Shown here: one piece after another, positions 50,067 through 59,771 of the stretch
Position numbering within the stretch: position 1 is the stretch's first letter
Layout of the letters: every line of letters begins with the position of its first letter
Origin: an uncultured Rhodospirillaceae bacterium
Lineage (GTDB): Bacteria > Pseudomonadota > Alphaproteobacteria > Azospirillales > Azospirillaceae
DNA length: 64,000 nucleotides
Reading direction: 5' to 3'
Assembly: GCA_937927415.1 (NCBI GenBank)
Contig: CALBDS010000001.1
Span: forward strand, 124,001-188,000
The notes under the pieces: model-generated
The model's database searches: none
What the model was told of the DNA's origin: nothing
What the model saw: only the letters and a program-made list of their open reading frames with translations
Translations under genes and position numbers: made by a program

Positions 50067-50752
50067 TGACCACATCCGCGCTTTCCCGGCTGGACCATAT
50101 CACGGTCGCCGCCGCCACTCTGCGCGACGGGGTGGACTGGGTGGCCGCGCGGCTGAAGGGAATCACCCCGCCCACCGGCGGGGCACACCCGGTCATGGGC
50201 ACCCACAACCACCTGCTGCGGCTGGGCGACTGCCTGTTTCTGGAGGTGATCGCCCCCGACCCGGCGGTGCCCGTCGCACCGCGCAGCCCGCGCTGGTTCG
50301 CCCTGGATGATCCCACTTTTCTCGACAGCCTGCGCCGGGACGGTCCACGGCTGGCAACCTGGGTGGTCCGCACCCATGACATCGCCGCGGTCGCGGCGCG
50401 CTGCCCGGTTCCGCTGGGACCGCCGGAACGGGTCGGGCGCGGTTCCCTGGAATGGCGGATCACCGTGCCGCCGGATGGCGCACTGCCGGCGGGCGGTGTG
50501 GTGCCGACGCTGATCCAATGGCCGGACGACCGGCCCCACCCGGCGGAATCCATGGCCGATTTCGGCGTCCGCCTGGACTCCTTGACCCTGCACCACCCCT
50601 CCCCCGCCCTGGTGGCCGAGGCGTTGGCCCGGCTGGACGTGGCGGAAGCCCGGCCGGGCGGCCCGGTGACGGTGGACCCCACCCCGGCCGCCGCGCCGCG
50701 ACTGGTGGCGCGGCTGCGGCTCTACGGTGGGGAAACCGTGGTTCTGGGATAG
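50066..50752 (+). CDS. Glyoxalase-like (VOC family) domain protein
   Basis: A 228-residue protein of the glyoxalase_3-like VOC family. The start LSRLDHITVAAATLRDGVDWVAARL, GTHNHLLRLGDCLFLEVIAPD, PRWFALDDP and TWVVRTHDIAAVAARC are typical of this family, which includes uncharacterised dioxygenase- or lyase-like proteins. The His in RLDHITVA and the Glu in FLEVIA are likely metal ligands. It is coupled to the small membrane protein upstream and is convergent with the A2M gene (8 bp apart). Substrate unknown. Confidence 0.85.
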   Translation: MTTSALSRLDHITVAAATLRDGVDWVAARLKGITPPTGGAHPVMGTHNHLLRLGDCLFLEVIAPDPAVPVAPRSPRWFALDDPTFLDSLRRDGPRLATWVVRTHDIAAVAARCPVPLGPPERVGRGSLEWRITVPPDGALPAGGVVPTLIQWPDDRPHPAESMADFGVRLDSLTLHHPSPALVAEALARLDVAEARPGGPVTVDPTPAAAPRLVARLRLYGGETVVLG

Positions 50753-50760
50753 GTGCCGCG

Positions 50761-53700
50761 TCACTCCCCGGTGATGGCAAGCCGCCCGCCGCCGGTGCGG
50801 GCGAACTGGGCCGGGCGTTCCTGATCCTCGACCATGGCGCCCGGCTGGCCGAAGTCACCCGCCACCACCGCGCGGGCCAGATAGGCCAGCCGGAATCCGG
50901 GCTTGTCCTTGGTGACCGACACCACCCCGACGAAACGGTCCTCACGGTGTTCCACCAGCGGCGCTGATGACAGGGCGCCCAGCCAGGACAGCTTGCCCAG
51001 CGAACCGCTGTCGCCCACCCGCACATTTTCGATCACCAGACCGGCGGCAATCGGATCGATCACGGTCAGGGTGCGGTCGGTGGGATCGGTGCTTTCCCCG
51101 TCCAGAACCACCACCACCAGTTCGTTCAGGCGCAGGCTGCCGGGGGACACCGGCTTGCCGTCCATGGTGAACAGGCTGCGGCTCAGGCGCAGGCCGTTTT
51201 CCTCCGCCGGCAGCGGCGACGCCGGCACGCCGGTCACCGCCACGGCCACCCGCGCCCCGTCGCCGGCCAGCGTCACCGGTGCTGCCAGCGGGTCGAAGCG
51301 GACGACGGCGGGCTTGCCCGAATCCACGCTCTGCCCGTCGATGGTCAGCTTGGGCACATCGCCCCGCCCGGCTCCGCGGGCGGCCAGCGCCGCCCACGCC
51401 TGTTCCTGCGCGCCCGTGCGGGATGCGGCGGCAAGGGAGCGGGACAGGCGGGCGGTGGCGTCGGCCAGCCGCCCCTTGTCCGCCACCCCGCTTTCCTGCA
51501 TCAGCGCCAGCACCGCCGCGTCATCGCGCAGGCCCGATCCATGGTCGCGCAGGGAACCCGACACCATGCGGGCGCCGGACAGCCCGGCAAACGCCTCCGT
51601 CCCCGCCTTGGCATCACCGGACAGCACCAGCGCCGCCGCCACCTGGGCACGGGCAAGGTCGGTCGGCAGGCTCTTCCACCAGCTTTCGAAGAAGAAGCGC
51701 ACGGCGGCGGCATCGGCCACCTTCGCCCGCGCCAGCACATACCCGATGTAGGCGCGGGCCGGAATCTGCTCCTCCTCCATCCAGGCGTTTTCGGTCTGCT
51801 GCCGCAGCCAGTCCATGCCGCGGCGGTAGGCCGGTTCCGCCACGCCATAGCCGGCCGTGCGCACCCGCCCCAGCACATCCATGACAAAGGCGCTCAGCCA
51901 GGGATCGGCATCCCCCTGCACGCCCCACGGCGAAAAGGCGCCATCCGCCCGCTGCATCGCCAGCAGCCGGTCGAGCAGCAGCGGCACCCGCTGTTTTGCC
52001 GGTTCCACCGCAAAGGGAGCCAGCGGCGCATCGCCGCCGGTCAGGGCGATCAGCGACAGGATGCGGCTGGCCAGCGCCTCGGCTCCGCCGGGAATCGGAC
52101 GCTCCAACCCCAGAACCAGTGCCGGAACGTCAAGGTCGGCGGGCACGCCCGCCGCCGCCACCGCCGTCACCGTGCCCGGCACCAGCCCGGCGGCAAGATC
52201 CCCGCCCAGAGTCCGCGGCGCGTCGGACGACAGGGTGAGTGTCTGGCGCTGCAGCACTCCCCCGGCGGCCCCATGCACCCGCACTGGCCAGTCCTGTTCC
52301 AGGCTCGCCCCATCCGCCCCGGTCAGGGACAGATGCACCGTCCCCGCCCCGGCCCCGCCCGCCCGCAGCGTGCGGGTCAGAACGGCGCGGCGGCTGGCCG
52401 GGATGGTCACGGTCCCCTCACCCTCCGCCACGCTGACGGCGCCGGTCGCGGTGAGGCGGACGGTGTAGGTTCCCTCCGGCCCTTCCAGGGTCAGGGGTAC
52501 CCGGGCCTCATCCCCCGGCGCCAGGGCAAGCGGCAGCGGCAGACCGGCCATGATGCGTTCGCCCACGCTGACCATGGCGTCGGCACGGCCCAGCTTGCCG
52601 GGACTCCACGCCGCCGCCATCAGCCGCAGCCGGCCGTGGAAATCGGGAAGGTCCAGAGGCACCGTCACCGTCCCGTCGGCGCCCACCGGCACGATGCCGG
52701 AAAACAGCGACACCACCTGACGGTTGCGCGGCGGCACCGCCGCACCGGGGCGCACCCGGCGCAGGGTGATGGCCGGGGAAGTTGCCGCCGCCGGGTCGGT
52801 GTCGAGCAGGCGGCCGTACACATCGCGCATCTCCACCGCCAGCCCGCGGCGGCCGAGGAAATAGGCCACCGGATCCAGCACCGGCACGGCATCCGCCTGG
52901 GGGGCGAGGTTGAGGACGCTTTCGTCAACGGCGGTGACGACGGCAAAGGCCGGCTGCCCCGCCTCCATCCCCCGGACCGTCAGGGTCACGGGCAAGGACC
53001 GCCGCGGCTCCGCCGCCGCCGGCACCGACAGCCCCACGTCCAGCCGCCGCGGCGCCGGGTCCAGACCCAGCCACGACAGCCCCACCGCCCGGCGCAACGC
53101 CCCCTTCTGCCCCGCCTCCGGCAGGGGAAAGGCGGTGGCGAGCACATAGACCCCGGCGGTCCACGACGGATCGACGGGAATGTCGAGGAAGGCACCCTCC
53201 GGCCCGATGGTGCGGGTCACGGCCATGCGCACCGAACGGTCGGCGACGGTGACCAGCACCTCGCTGCGGTAAGGCGGGCGGATGTGCACGCGGGCGGTGT
53301 CGCCGCCCTTGTAGGCCGCGGTCATCACCGTCACATCCACCTTGTCCGGGCGGGCGGCGGCGGGGGCCGCACTCCACCAGCCGGCGCCGAAACGCACGCT
53401 GGACGCCACGCCCGTCTGGGGATCGAACACCTCCAGCCGGTAATGACCGGCCTGGACCGGCTCCTCCACCACCGCGGGGGTGGCGGCGGTCACCGACAGG
53501 GTGCCGCCGGTGACGCGGGTTTCCTTGGCCTTCGTCTCGTAATCCCAACGGCCGTTGGATTCGACCCAGCGGTAATCCTGGGTTTCCTCGAACAGGTCGA
53601 AGGACAGGTCGGGCTTGTCCACCGGCGTGCCGTCACGGCCCACCACCACCACCTCGAACCCGGCAGAGGCCCCCTCGGGCACGCCTTGCCCTTCGAAGCG

Positions 53701-55509
53701 GGGGCGGATGCCGATGGCGAAGGGCTGGTGGTGCACCGGCAGCACGATCTCACGGGTCAGCGGGCGCCCGCCGATGTCATAGACCGTGGTGCGCAGCACC
53801 GCTTCCACGGGCCGGGTGGTGTCGGGGCGGCTGGGCAGGGCGACGGCGATGTGCGCCTTGCCGTCCGCGCCGGTGGTGAAGCCGGGCAGATCCTGCTTTT
53901 GCGGCGGAAAATCCTTCTGCGCCTGGCCGAAGCGATAGCCGGACAGGCCCGGAGCCGGGCTTTCCGCCGGACGCAGGGTCAGGCTGGCATCCCCCGGCAG
54001 CCCCGCCGCCGGGGCGCCGTAGAGGTCGCGCACATCCAGCGTCACCGCCACCGGCTCCGTCCCCTCCAGCGCCGGGCGTTCGGCGGTCAGGCCCAGGGTC
54101 AGGCGGGGCGGCACCACATCCTCCACCTGGAAACGCGCGGTGCCGATCACCGGCCCGCCGTCGCCGTCAAGGACCGCCGCGGTCCATTGCCCGGCCATGG
54201 CGTTGGGCGCCAGACCGAAGGTAACGGTGGAACCGCCGGCCCCGGCGTCGGTCACCGCCCGGCGGTCAACCTCCACCCCGTCGGGGCGGCGCAGGGTCAC
54301 GGTCAACGCGCGGCCCGTCACGGCATTCGCATCGCCGTCGCGCAGCAGCACGGTCAGCACCGCCGGCTCGCCCGGCCGGTACAGGCCGCGGCCGGGCGAG
54401 ATCCAGGCATCGAGCGCCTTGGGCGGCTCATACTGGGCGGCGGCTTTCGCCGGACGGTCGGCCCCCGGTCCGTTCAGATCCATCATCGCCAGATCGCCGC
54501 CGCGGCGGGCCAGCAGCACCTGGGCCGGGTTGTCCCCGTCGAACGCCGTGGCCGGTACGCGGGCGATGCCGTCGGCGCCGGTGGTCACCGTGGCCTTGTC
54601 GCTGTGGTCGCGGGCCAGCAGGCGCAGTTCCACCCCCTCTTGCGGGCGGGCGGTGGCGACCGAGCGGGCATAAACCAGCAAGCCGTCGTCGCCGCGCACG
54701 GCGGTCAGCCCCAGATCGGTCACCAGAAACCATTGGGTGGCGCGGGAGGACCAGTCCTTTTCCGCCACCTCGTCGGCGGAGGCGACGGCGACATAGACGC
54801 CGGGATCCAGGCGCCCCACCACCGCATCCACCGGGAACGGCGTGATGACCACGGTGTTGCGGGCGCCGGTAACGGCCATTTCACCCTTCCACACCTCTTG
54901 CCCCGCCTTGGCGACGATGGCGCCGACGTCGTTGTCGGTCAGTTGCTGGTTGGTGCGGCCCTGGTGGATCTGTTCGACGATGGCCGGATCGGGCAGGCGC
55001 AGGATCTGCAGGCGAACGCGCGCCACATTGATGGTGCGCAGCGGCAGCCCTTCCGTTCCCAGCCGCGGCAGGATGTAGCCGGCGCCGCGGAACGACAGGG
55101 CCGACCGGCGGTTCGGCACCTCCACCGTCCGCTCCGCCCCCTCGGCCAGGGTCCGGCCGTCGGCGGCGGGCAGGCCGGGAGAAAGCGCCAGGGTGTAGCT
55201 CTGCCCATGCTGGAACCCGTCCAGGCACAAGGAGCGGTCGCGGGCCACCAGCGTGCCCTTGACCTCCGGCGTCACCGTCAGCCACGGCCGCAGGTCGGGG
55301 GTTCCCGTCCGCTCCATCCGGCTGTTGAAGCTCAGGCAGACCTGGGGCGCGTCCCGTTCGGCCACCACCTCCACCTCACCCAGCGCCAGGGGGGCTTCGT
55401 CGTCCGCAGGGGCAGGCGGAGGGGCGGGATCGGCAGCGGCGGCCGGTCCGGCGGCCAGGACGGACCAAATGGCGAAGACGGCAAGGGGGCGCGCCAGGGC
55501 ACGGTGCAT
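50761..55509 (-). CDS. Alpha-2-macroglobulin family protein, YfaS-like, without thioester
   Basis: A 1582-residue exported protein starting at ATG 55509 with a signal peptide (LAVFAIWSVLAAGPAAAADP, cleavage after AAA). The macroglobulin-like domains include ISPGRGLYRPGEPAVLTVLL, a bait-like middle and the A2M terpenoid-cyclase-like C-terminal region (GAEALASRILSLIAL, WLSAFVMDVLGRV). The CxEQ thioester of type-I members is absent: the matching stretch reads ALVLGLERPIPGG. This makes it a YfaS-type macroglobulin, thought to trap proteases in the periplasm. The pbpC gene that accompanies many bacterial A2Ms is not nearby. It lies 99 bp downstream of a sensor kinase on the same strand. Confidence 0.92.
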   Translation of the reverse strand: MHRALARPLAVFAIWSVLAAGPAAAADPAPPPAPADDEAPLALGEVEVVAERDAPQVCLSFNSRMERTGTPDLRPWLTVTPEVKGTLVARDRSLCLDGFQHGQSYTLALSPGLPAADGRTLAEGAERTVEVPNRRSALSFRGAGYILPRLGTEGLPLRTINVARVRLQILRLPDPAIVEQIHQGRTNQQLTDNDVGAIVAKAGQEVWKGEMAVTGARNTVVITPFPVDAVVGRLDPGVYVAVASADEVAEKDWSSRATQWFLVTDLGLTAVRGDDGLLVYARSVATARPQEGVELRLLARDHSDKATVTTGADGIARVPATAFDGDNPAQVLLARRGGDLAMMDLNGPGADRPAKAAAQYEPPKALDAWISPGRGLYRPGEPAVLTVLLRDGDANAVTGRALTVTLRRPDGVEVDRRAVTDAGAGGSTVTFGLAPNAMAGQWTAAVLDGDGGPVIGTARFQVEDVVPPRLTLGLTAERPALEGTEPVAVTLDVRDLYGAPAAGLPGDASLTLRPAESPAPGLSGYRFGQAQKDFPPQKQDLPGFTTGADGKAHIAVALPSRPDTTRPVEAVLRTTVYDIGGRPLTREIVLPVHHQPFAIGIRPRFEGQGVPEGASAGFEVVVVGRDGTPVDKPDLSFDLFEETQDYRWVESNGRWDYETKAKETRVTGGTLSVTAATPAVVEEPVQAGHYRLEVFDPQTGVASSVRFGAGWWSAAPAAARPDKVDVTVMTAAYKGGDTARVHIRPPYRSEVLVTVADRSVRMAVTRTIGPEGAFLDIPVDPSWTAGVYVLATAFPLPEAGQKGALRRAVGLSWLGLDPAPRRLDVGLSVPAAAEPRRSLPVTLTVRGMEAGQPAFAVVTAVDESVLNLAPQADAVPVLDPVAYFLGRRGLAVEMRDVYGRLLDTDPAAATSPAITLRRVRPGAAVPPRNRQVVSLFSGIVPVGADGTVTVPLDLPDFHGRLRLMAAAWSPGKLGRADAMVSVGERIMAGLPLPLALAPGDEARVPLTLEGPEGTYTVRLTATGAVSVAEGEGTVTIPASRRAVLTRTLRAGGAGAGTVHLSLTGADGASLEQDWPVRVHGAAGGVLQRQTLTLSSDAPRTLGGDLAAGLVPGTVTAVAAAGVPADLDVPALVLGLERPIPGGAEALASRILSLIALTGGDAPLAPFAVEPAKQRVPLLLDRLLAMQRADGAFSPWGVQGDADPWLSAFVMDVLGRVRTAGYGVAEPAYRRGMDWLRQQTENAWMEEEQIPARAYIGYVLARAKVADAAAVRFFFESWWKSLPTDLARAQVAAALVLSGDAKAGTEAFAGLSGARMVSGSLRDHGSGLRDDAAVLALMQESGVADKGRLADATARLSRSLAAASRTGAQEQAWAALAARGAGRGDVPKLTIDGQSVDSGKPAVVRFDPLAAPVTLAGDGARVAVAVTGVPASPLPAEENGLRLSRSLFTMDGKPVSPGSLRLNELVVVVLDGESTDPTDRTLTVIDPIAAGLVIENVRVGDSGSLGKLSWLGALSSAPLVEHREDRFVGVVSVTKDKPGFRLAYLARAVVAGDFGQPGAMVEDQERPAQFARTGGGRLAITGE

Positions 55510-55608
55510 GACGGGAAAAACTCCGTGTCTTCGGGGCTGACGGACCGGCGGAGTATGCCCAACCGGCGTCCGGGGCGCCATGGGGTTGTTTTGAAACCAC
55601 ACCGGCGG

Positions 55609-57249
55609 TCAGGCGGCAAATTCCAATGTCACCTGACTGCCCTGTCCCGGACGGCTGTCGATGTGCAGATGCCCGCCGTGGGCCTCGATCAGCGCCTTGA
55701 CGATGGACAGGCCCAGACCGTGCCCCTGCCCGTCCCGCGCCGCCAGCGCCGAATCCTGGCCGAAGGGGATGGCCACCTGTTCGATCTGTTCCGCCGTCAT
55801 GCCGATGCCGGTGTCGCAGACCTTCAGGACGCAGCCCCGACGCCCCTTTCCCACCAGTGCGATCACCATGATCCGCCCGCCCTTGGGCGTGAACTTCACG
55901 GCGTTGGACAGCAGGTTCAGCAGCATCTGCCGCATGGCCCGCACATCCACCATCACCGTATCGACGCCGGGCAGGATGGTCTTTTCCATCACGATGTCCT
56001 TGCGGTCGGCCTGGGGGGCGATGATGCGCAAGGCCCAGTCGATGGTCGCCGCGACGTCCACCGCCTCGCGCTTCAGGGCCGTTCGTCCGGCCTGCAGCCC
56101 CGACAGGTCGAGGATATCGTTGACCAGCCCCAGCAACTCCTGGCCCGAAGCGTGGATGTCGCGGGCGTATTCCATGTAACGTTCCCCCGCGACCGGGCCG
56201 GAGCCGAGCACCTGATCCTTTATCATCTCGGAAAAGCCGATGATGGCATTCAGCGGCGTGCGCAATTCATGGCTGACACGGGCCAGGAAATCGCGGTTCA
56301 CCCTCAACGCCACCCGCAGCCGGTCGGAGATCCGCCACTGCGACACCAGAAACGCACCGGCGATGATGACCGCCATGCTGAACGCCACCGCACCCGCGAA
56401 CAGCATGCGGATGATGTCCTGGACCGCCCCGTCGATGTCCTGCTGGGCCACGCTGACCGTCACCACCAGCGGGAAACCGGACAGACGGCGGTAGGTGATA
56501 TAGCGCCGCTCCGCCGCCCCGTTCCCCGGAACGGCGAACGAGCCGCCGGGGGTGCGGAAAGCGTGCTGCAAAAGCTGGGGATAGGGATAGGGGACGCCGC
56601 TTTCGTCCACCCCCTGGCGATTGCGGCGCAGCCGGGTAACCCCATCCATGCCGACCAGCGCCACCTCTCCCCGCTCGCCGATGGAAACCGACGGGTAGAG
56701 GGCCACGAAATAAAGCGGATCCACCACCGCCAGCAGAACCCCGCCCGACAGACCATCGACGGTGTGCAGGGGGCGGCTGATGAGCATCCGCCACCCGGCC
56801 CCCTGCCCGTCCCCCGCCGGTTCCGGGATGCCTATGTAAAGTCCGGCCACCGTTGCTTCCCGATGGATGGCGACGGCGGGCAAAGTCCCCGCTTCGTCCG
56901 GCACCAGCCCGGGGGCCGAGCGGTAGACCACCGTTCCGGAAGGGGCAACGACGGCAAAACCACGGATCAATGCTTGATTGTAGTATCCACGGGAGATCAA
57001 CCTATCCATGAGCGAGTGCCGCCCATCAATTGCGTTGAGCGCCAGAATATCCAGCGTGGATTCTATCTCATTCAGCGTGTTGGTTGCATTATTTTCAAAC
57101 CCATTGACGACATTTTCGGCATTCGCCAAGGTTTCTTTCTTTTGTCTATCATGAAGGCGGTCGCTAAATCGGACGGAGTAAATCCACACTGCTGCGATAA
57201 TGACAGCAGCGATCAGAATCACACCCTCGCGCAAGCCCATCAATTTCAT
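55609..57249 (-). CDS. Membrane sensor histidine kinase (dCACHE-like sensor)
   Basis: A 546-residue kinase. A membrane helix (VILIAAVIIAAVWIYSV) precedes a periplasmic sensing domain of about 230 residues (NALIRGFAVVAPSGTVVY-like, MLISRPLHTVDGLSGGVLLA) of the Cache type, a second helix (LFAGAVAFSMAVIIAGAFLV), then HisKA (NRDFLARVSHELRTPLNAII) and HATPase (MLLNLLSNAVKFTPKGG, CDTGIGMTAEQ, GHGLGLSIVKALIEAHGG). No receiver domain, so it needs a separate regulator; none is adjacent. The first 250 bases are less GC-rich than the rest. Confidence 0.93.
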   Translation of the reverse strand: MKLMGLREGVILIAAVIIAAVWIYSVRFSDRLHDRQKKETLANAENVVNGFENNATNTLNEIESTLDILALNAIDGRHSLMDRLISRGYYNQALIRGFAVVAPSGTVVYRSAPGLVPDEAGTLPAVAIHREATVAGLYIGIPEPAGDGQGAGWRMLISRPLHTVDGLSGGVLLAVVDPLYFVALYPSVSIGERGEVALVGMDGVTRLRRNRQGVDESGVPYPYPQLLQHAFRTPGGSFAVPGNGAAERRYITYRRLSGFPLVVTVSVAQQDIDGAVQDIIRMLFAGAVAFSMAVIIAGAFLVSQWRISDRLRVALRVNRDFLARVSHELRTPLNAIIGFSEMIKDQVLGSGPVAGERYMEYARDIHASGQELLGLVNDILDLSGLQAGRTALKREAVDVAATIDWALRIIAPQADRKDIVMEKTILPGVDTVMVDVRAMRQMLLNLLSNAVKFTPKGGRIMVIALVGKGRRGCVLKVCDTGIGMTAEQIEQVAIPFGQDSALAARDGQGHGLGLSIVKALIEAHGGHLHIDSRPGQGSQVTLEFAA

Positions 57250-57379
57250 GATCGCGACCGCCCCCGGCTTGTGATCCGGTTTCTTTGATTATCGTTTGCG
57301 AGTCGACTTCCCGCTTCCTCCTTCGAAAGTCTATACGAGAATTGCACCGATGAGGCGTATGATGATGGTTCTATAGACT

Positions 57380-58552
57380 TCAGGCTGAGAGGACACGAAC
57401 CAAACGGGCAACGGCTTCGTCCAAAATCTCGTCACGCTTGCTGAAACAGAATCGTATGCAGTCTTTCGGTGCGTTCTGCACATAAAAGGCGCTGACTGGA
57501 ATGGCGGTTACACCAGCCTCTACGGTCAGCCAGCGGCAAAAGCCCTGATCGTCGTCGAATCCCGATTGGGCGAGTCCCTTGCCGCCGATGCGGGCCACAA
57601 TGAAATAAGTACCAGCGGACGGCAGAACGTCCAGCCCCGCCGCCGTCAAACCCGCGGCCAGCCGGTCGCGTTTGGCCTGCATCTCCGCCGCCAGGCCGGT
57701 GAAATAGGAATCATCCTTGCCCAACCCATAGGCGACCGCGGTCTGCAGGTTGGGCGGGGTGGTGAAGGTCAGGAACTGGTGCGCCTTCGCCACCGGCTGC
57801 AGCAGGTGGGGGGCGCCGGTGATGTAGCCCACCTTCCAGCCGGTAAGCGAAAAGGTCTTCCCCGCCGACCCGATCTTCAGGCAGCGGTCGCGCATGCCCG
57901 GCAGGGTCATCAGCGGAATGTGCGCACGCCCGTCGAAGACCAGATGCTCATACACCTCGTCACACACGGCATAGGCATCGAACCGCTGGACGAATTCGGC
58001 GATCAGCGACAGCTCTTCCCGGCTGTAGACCTTGGCCGCCGGGTTCAGCGGGTCGTTCAGCACGATCAGCTTGGTCTTGGGCGTGAAGGCCGCTTCCAGA
58101 TCCGCGCGGGAGAAGCTCCAGTCGGGGGATCTGAGGGACACGAAACGCGGAACCCCGCCCGCCAGCCGGATGATCGGCAGGTAGCTATCGTACATGGGCT
58201 GGAACAGCACCACCTCGTCGCCCGGCTCGATCAGGCCGAGCAGGCTGGCCGTCAGCGCCTCGGTGGCGCCGGAGGTGACCAGAACCTCGGTCTTCCAATC
58301 GACAGCCAGCCCATAAAAGCGCGCGGCGTGGGCGGACAGCGCCTGCCGCAGGTCGGGTGTCCCCATCATGGATGGATACTGGTTCCAGCCGTCCAGCAGG
58401 GCGCGGGACGCCGCCTCCAGCACATCGGCGGGGCCGCGGGTGTCGGGAAATCCCTGGCCCAGGTTGATGGCGCCGTGCTCTTCGGCCAGACGCGACATCA
58501 CCTCGAAAATCGTCGTTCCATACCCCGACAGAATGGCGTTACCCGTCTTCAC
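57380..58552 (-). CDS. PLP-dependent aminotransferase, class I
   Basis: A 390-residue aminotransferase starting with GTG. The PLP Lys is in KIGSAGKTFSLTGWKVGYIT, with NPAAKVYSREEL (usual NPTGK, here NPAAK), DAYAVCDEVYEHLVF and the C-terminal Arg region DCIRFCFSKRDE. The closest pattern is the methionine/kynurenine aminotransferase-like group (YbdL, KAT). Cytosolic; substrate cannot be assigned. Neighbouring genes give no pathway hint. Confidence 0.88.
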   Translation of the reverse strand: MKTGNAILSGYGTTIFEVMSRLAEEHGAINLGQGFPDTRGPADVLEAASRALLDGWNQYPSMMGTPDLRQALSAHAARFYGLAVDWKTEVLVTSGATEALTASLLGLIEPGDEVVLFQPMYDSYLPIIRLAGGVPRFVSLRSPDWSFSRADLEAAFTPKTKLIVLNDPLNPAAKVYSREELSLIAEFVQRFDAYAVCDEVYEHLVFDGRAHIPLMTLPGMRDRCLKIGSAGKTFSLTGWKVGYITGAPHLLQPVAKAHQFLTFTTPPNLQTAVAYGLGKDDSYFTGLAAEMQAKRDRLAAGLTAAGLDVLPSAGTYFIVARIGGKGLAQSGFDDDQGFCRWLTVEAGVTAIPVSAFYVQNAPKDCIRFCFSKRDEILDEAVARLVRVLSA

Positions 58553-58660
58553 CCCGCCTCTCCCTTTCCTTCCGGCCCTGTCCCGCCCGTTGGCGGGGGC
58601 CTCAAGGATGAGCGGACGGTTTCCTGTCTGTCCAGGGGAGAATGGCCGGAACGGCGGGGA

Positions 58661-58945
58661 TCAGCGTTGACGGCGCCGCCGCAGGTAAAGCCGCAGCTTT
58701 TCCACCGGCGCCAGCATGCGGGGATAGCGGCGTTTGGTGCGAACGAACAGACGGCGGGCCGCCGGGGAATTGCGCAGCAGAATGGCCCCTCCCACCAGCG
58801 CCACCGGCAGACCGCCCGGCCCCGGCAGCGGTGCCAACAGCACACCGATCAGAATGATCGTGCAGCCGATGCCGATCAACGCCCCCTGGCGCAGGCGGGC
58901 CAGGGACAATGCGTCGGCAAAAGACGGCGGTGCTTTTTCGCTCAC
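58661..58945 (-). CDS. PGPGW-type transmembrane protein
   Basis: A 94-residue protein from a GTG at 58945 that has GAGGGGGA upstream; an ATG at 59023 would add 26 residues with no better site. It has two hydrophobic stretches (GALIGIGCTIILIGVLLAPL and LPVALVGGAILLR) around PLPGPGGLPV, the motif of the PGPGW/DUF putative transmembrane family, and a basic C-terminal tail (RRYPRMLAPVEKLRLYLRRR). Function unknown. Confidence 0.75.
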   Translation of the reverse strand: MSEKAPPSFADALSLARLRQGALIGIGCTIILIGVLLAPLPGPGGLPVALVGGAILLRNSPAARRLFVRTKRRYPRMLAPVEKLRLYLRRRRQR

Positions 58946-59044
58946 CCAATCCCCCTCATCCTTGGTCGGGAAAGATATGGGGAGCAACCGCCGGGTTACC
59001 AAGACCACACAAAAGGGATGCAACGCTATGCCAAAGGGAAAGGC

Positions 59045-59572
59045 TCAATGCAGACGGCTGCGCCCGCCCCCTGCCGGGTGCGGCGGCACCCCCGCCACCA
59101 GCGCGGGCGGCACGGCAAAGGGAATGGAGGAGGACACCGGCAGGTCCAGACGGTGCAGCACCTCCGTCACCTCCGCCGGTTTGGGTTGCCAGCCGAATTC
59201 ACTGGCCAGACGCGCCCGCGCCCGCCCGGCCCGGCGCACGGCGTCGTCGCAGCCGGACCGCCCGGTGACGGGACCGGACCGGCACCGGCGATCCTCGCAG
59301 CTTTCCAGCATCAGCCGGATCATGCGGTCGCGCTTGCCACGGTCAACGAACCCCACCGCGTCGAAATACAGCTTGGTGAAGGACATTTCCGCCAGGGTCG
59401 GATTCTGACCCTGTTCCGCCACCAGTACCGCCGACACCACATCGACGCATTGCCCGGCAAAGTCCGGCAAAGGTGCGACGCGGTCCTCGGCCCGATCGAA
59501 CAGACGGCTGGACAGTTCGGTCAAATGACCGGACGCTTCCCGCACGAGGTAACGGCGCCACACCGGCATCAT
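59045..59572 (-). CDS. Hypothetical protein
   Basis: A 175-residue protein with no signal peptide or membrane segment. Visible are helical stretches (VWRRYLVREASGHLTELSSRLF, read in two parts, and DFAGQCVDVVSAVLVA), a Cys-containing segment CEDRRCRSGP, and a Pro-rich C-terminal tail. I do not recognise a family. It is preceded by a 200-bp gap with a hairpin and followed by the PGPGW gene. Confidence 0.6.
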   Translation of the reverse strand: MMPVWRRYLVREASGHLTELSSRLFDRAEDRVAPLPDFAGQCVDVVSAVLVAEQGQNPTLAEMSFTKLYFDAVGFVDRGKRDRMIRLMLESCEDRRCRSGPVTGRSGCDDAVRRAGRARARLASEFGWQPKPAEVTEVLHRLDLPVSSSIPFAVPPALVAGVPPHPAGGGRSRLH

Positions 59573-59712
59573 CGCCTCCGCATGTGTCGTAACTGGGATC
59601 AGGATACCGCAAGCCGGGATCGGGGGATACGAGCGCGAAGGGTCGATGCCGGAAATCCGGTTCAGCCGTTTGGCCTAACCACCCCTTCCCCTTGCCCCAC
59701 CGGCCCCGAAAC

Positions 59713-59760
59713 TTGCGGGCAGCAGGATTCCACTGGGAATCCTGCCCTAAACACCCGCAA
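59713..59760. repeat. Nested hairpin downstream of the peroxiredoxin gene
   Basis: An inner perfect stem GCAGGATTCC-ACTG-GGAATCCTGC (59722-59745) is nested within TTGCGGG (59713-59719) and CCCGCAA (59754-59760). It begins 12 bp after the peroxiredoxin stop on the minus strand. There is no T-run, so it may be a 3'-end stabilising or Rho-linked structure rather than a classical terminator. Confidence 0.7.
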
Positions 59761-59771
59761 ACGTCCAGCCG

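Noticed and set aside
51541..57288. 1915-residue plus-strand open frame
   Set aside because: Runs antisense across both the A2M and the sensor kinase genes. No homology, extreme Arg/His/Gly content; a by-product of high third-position GC.
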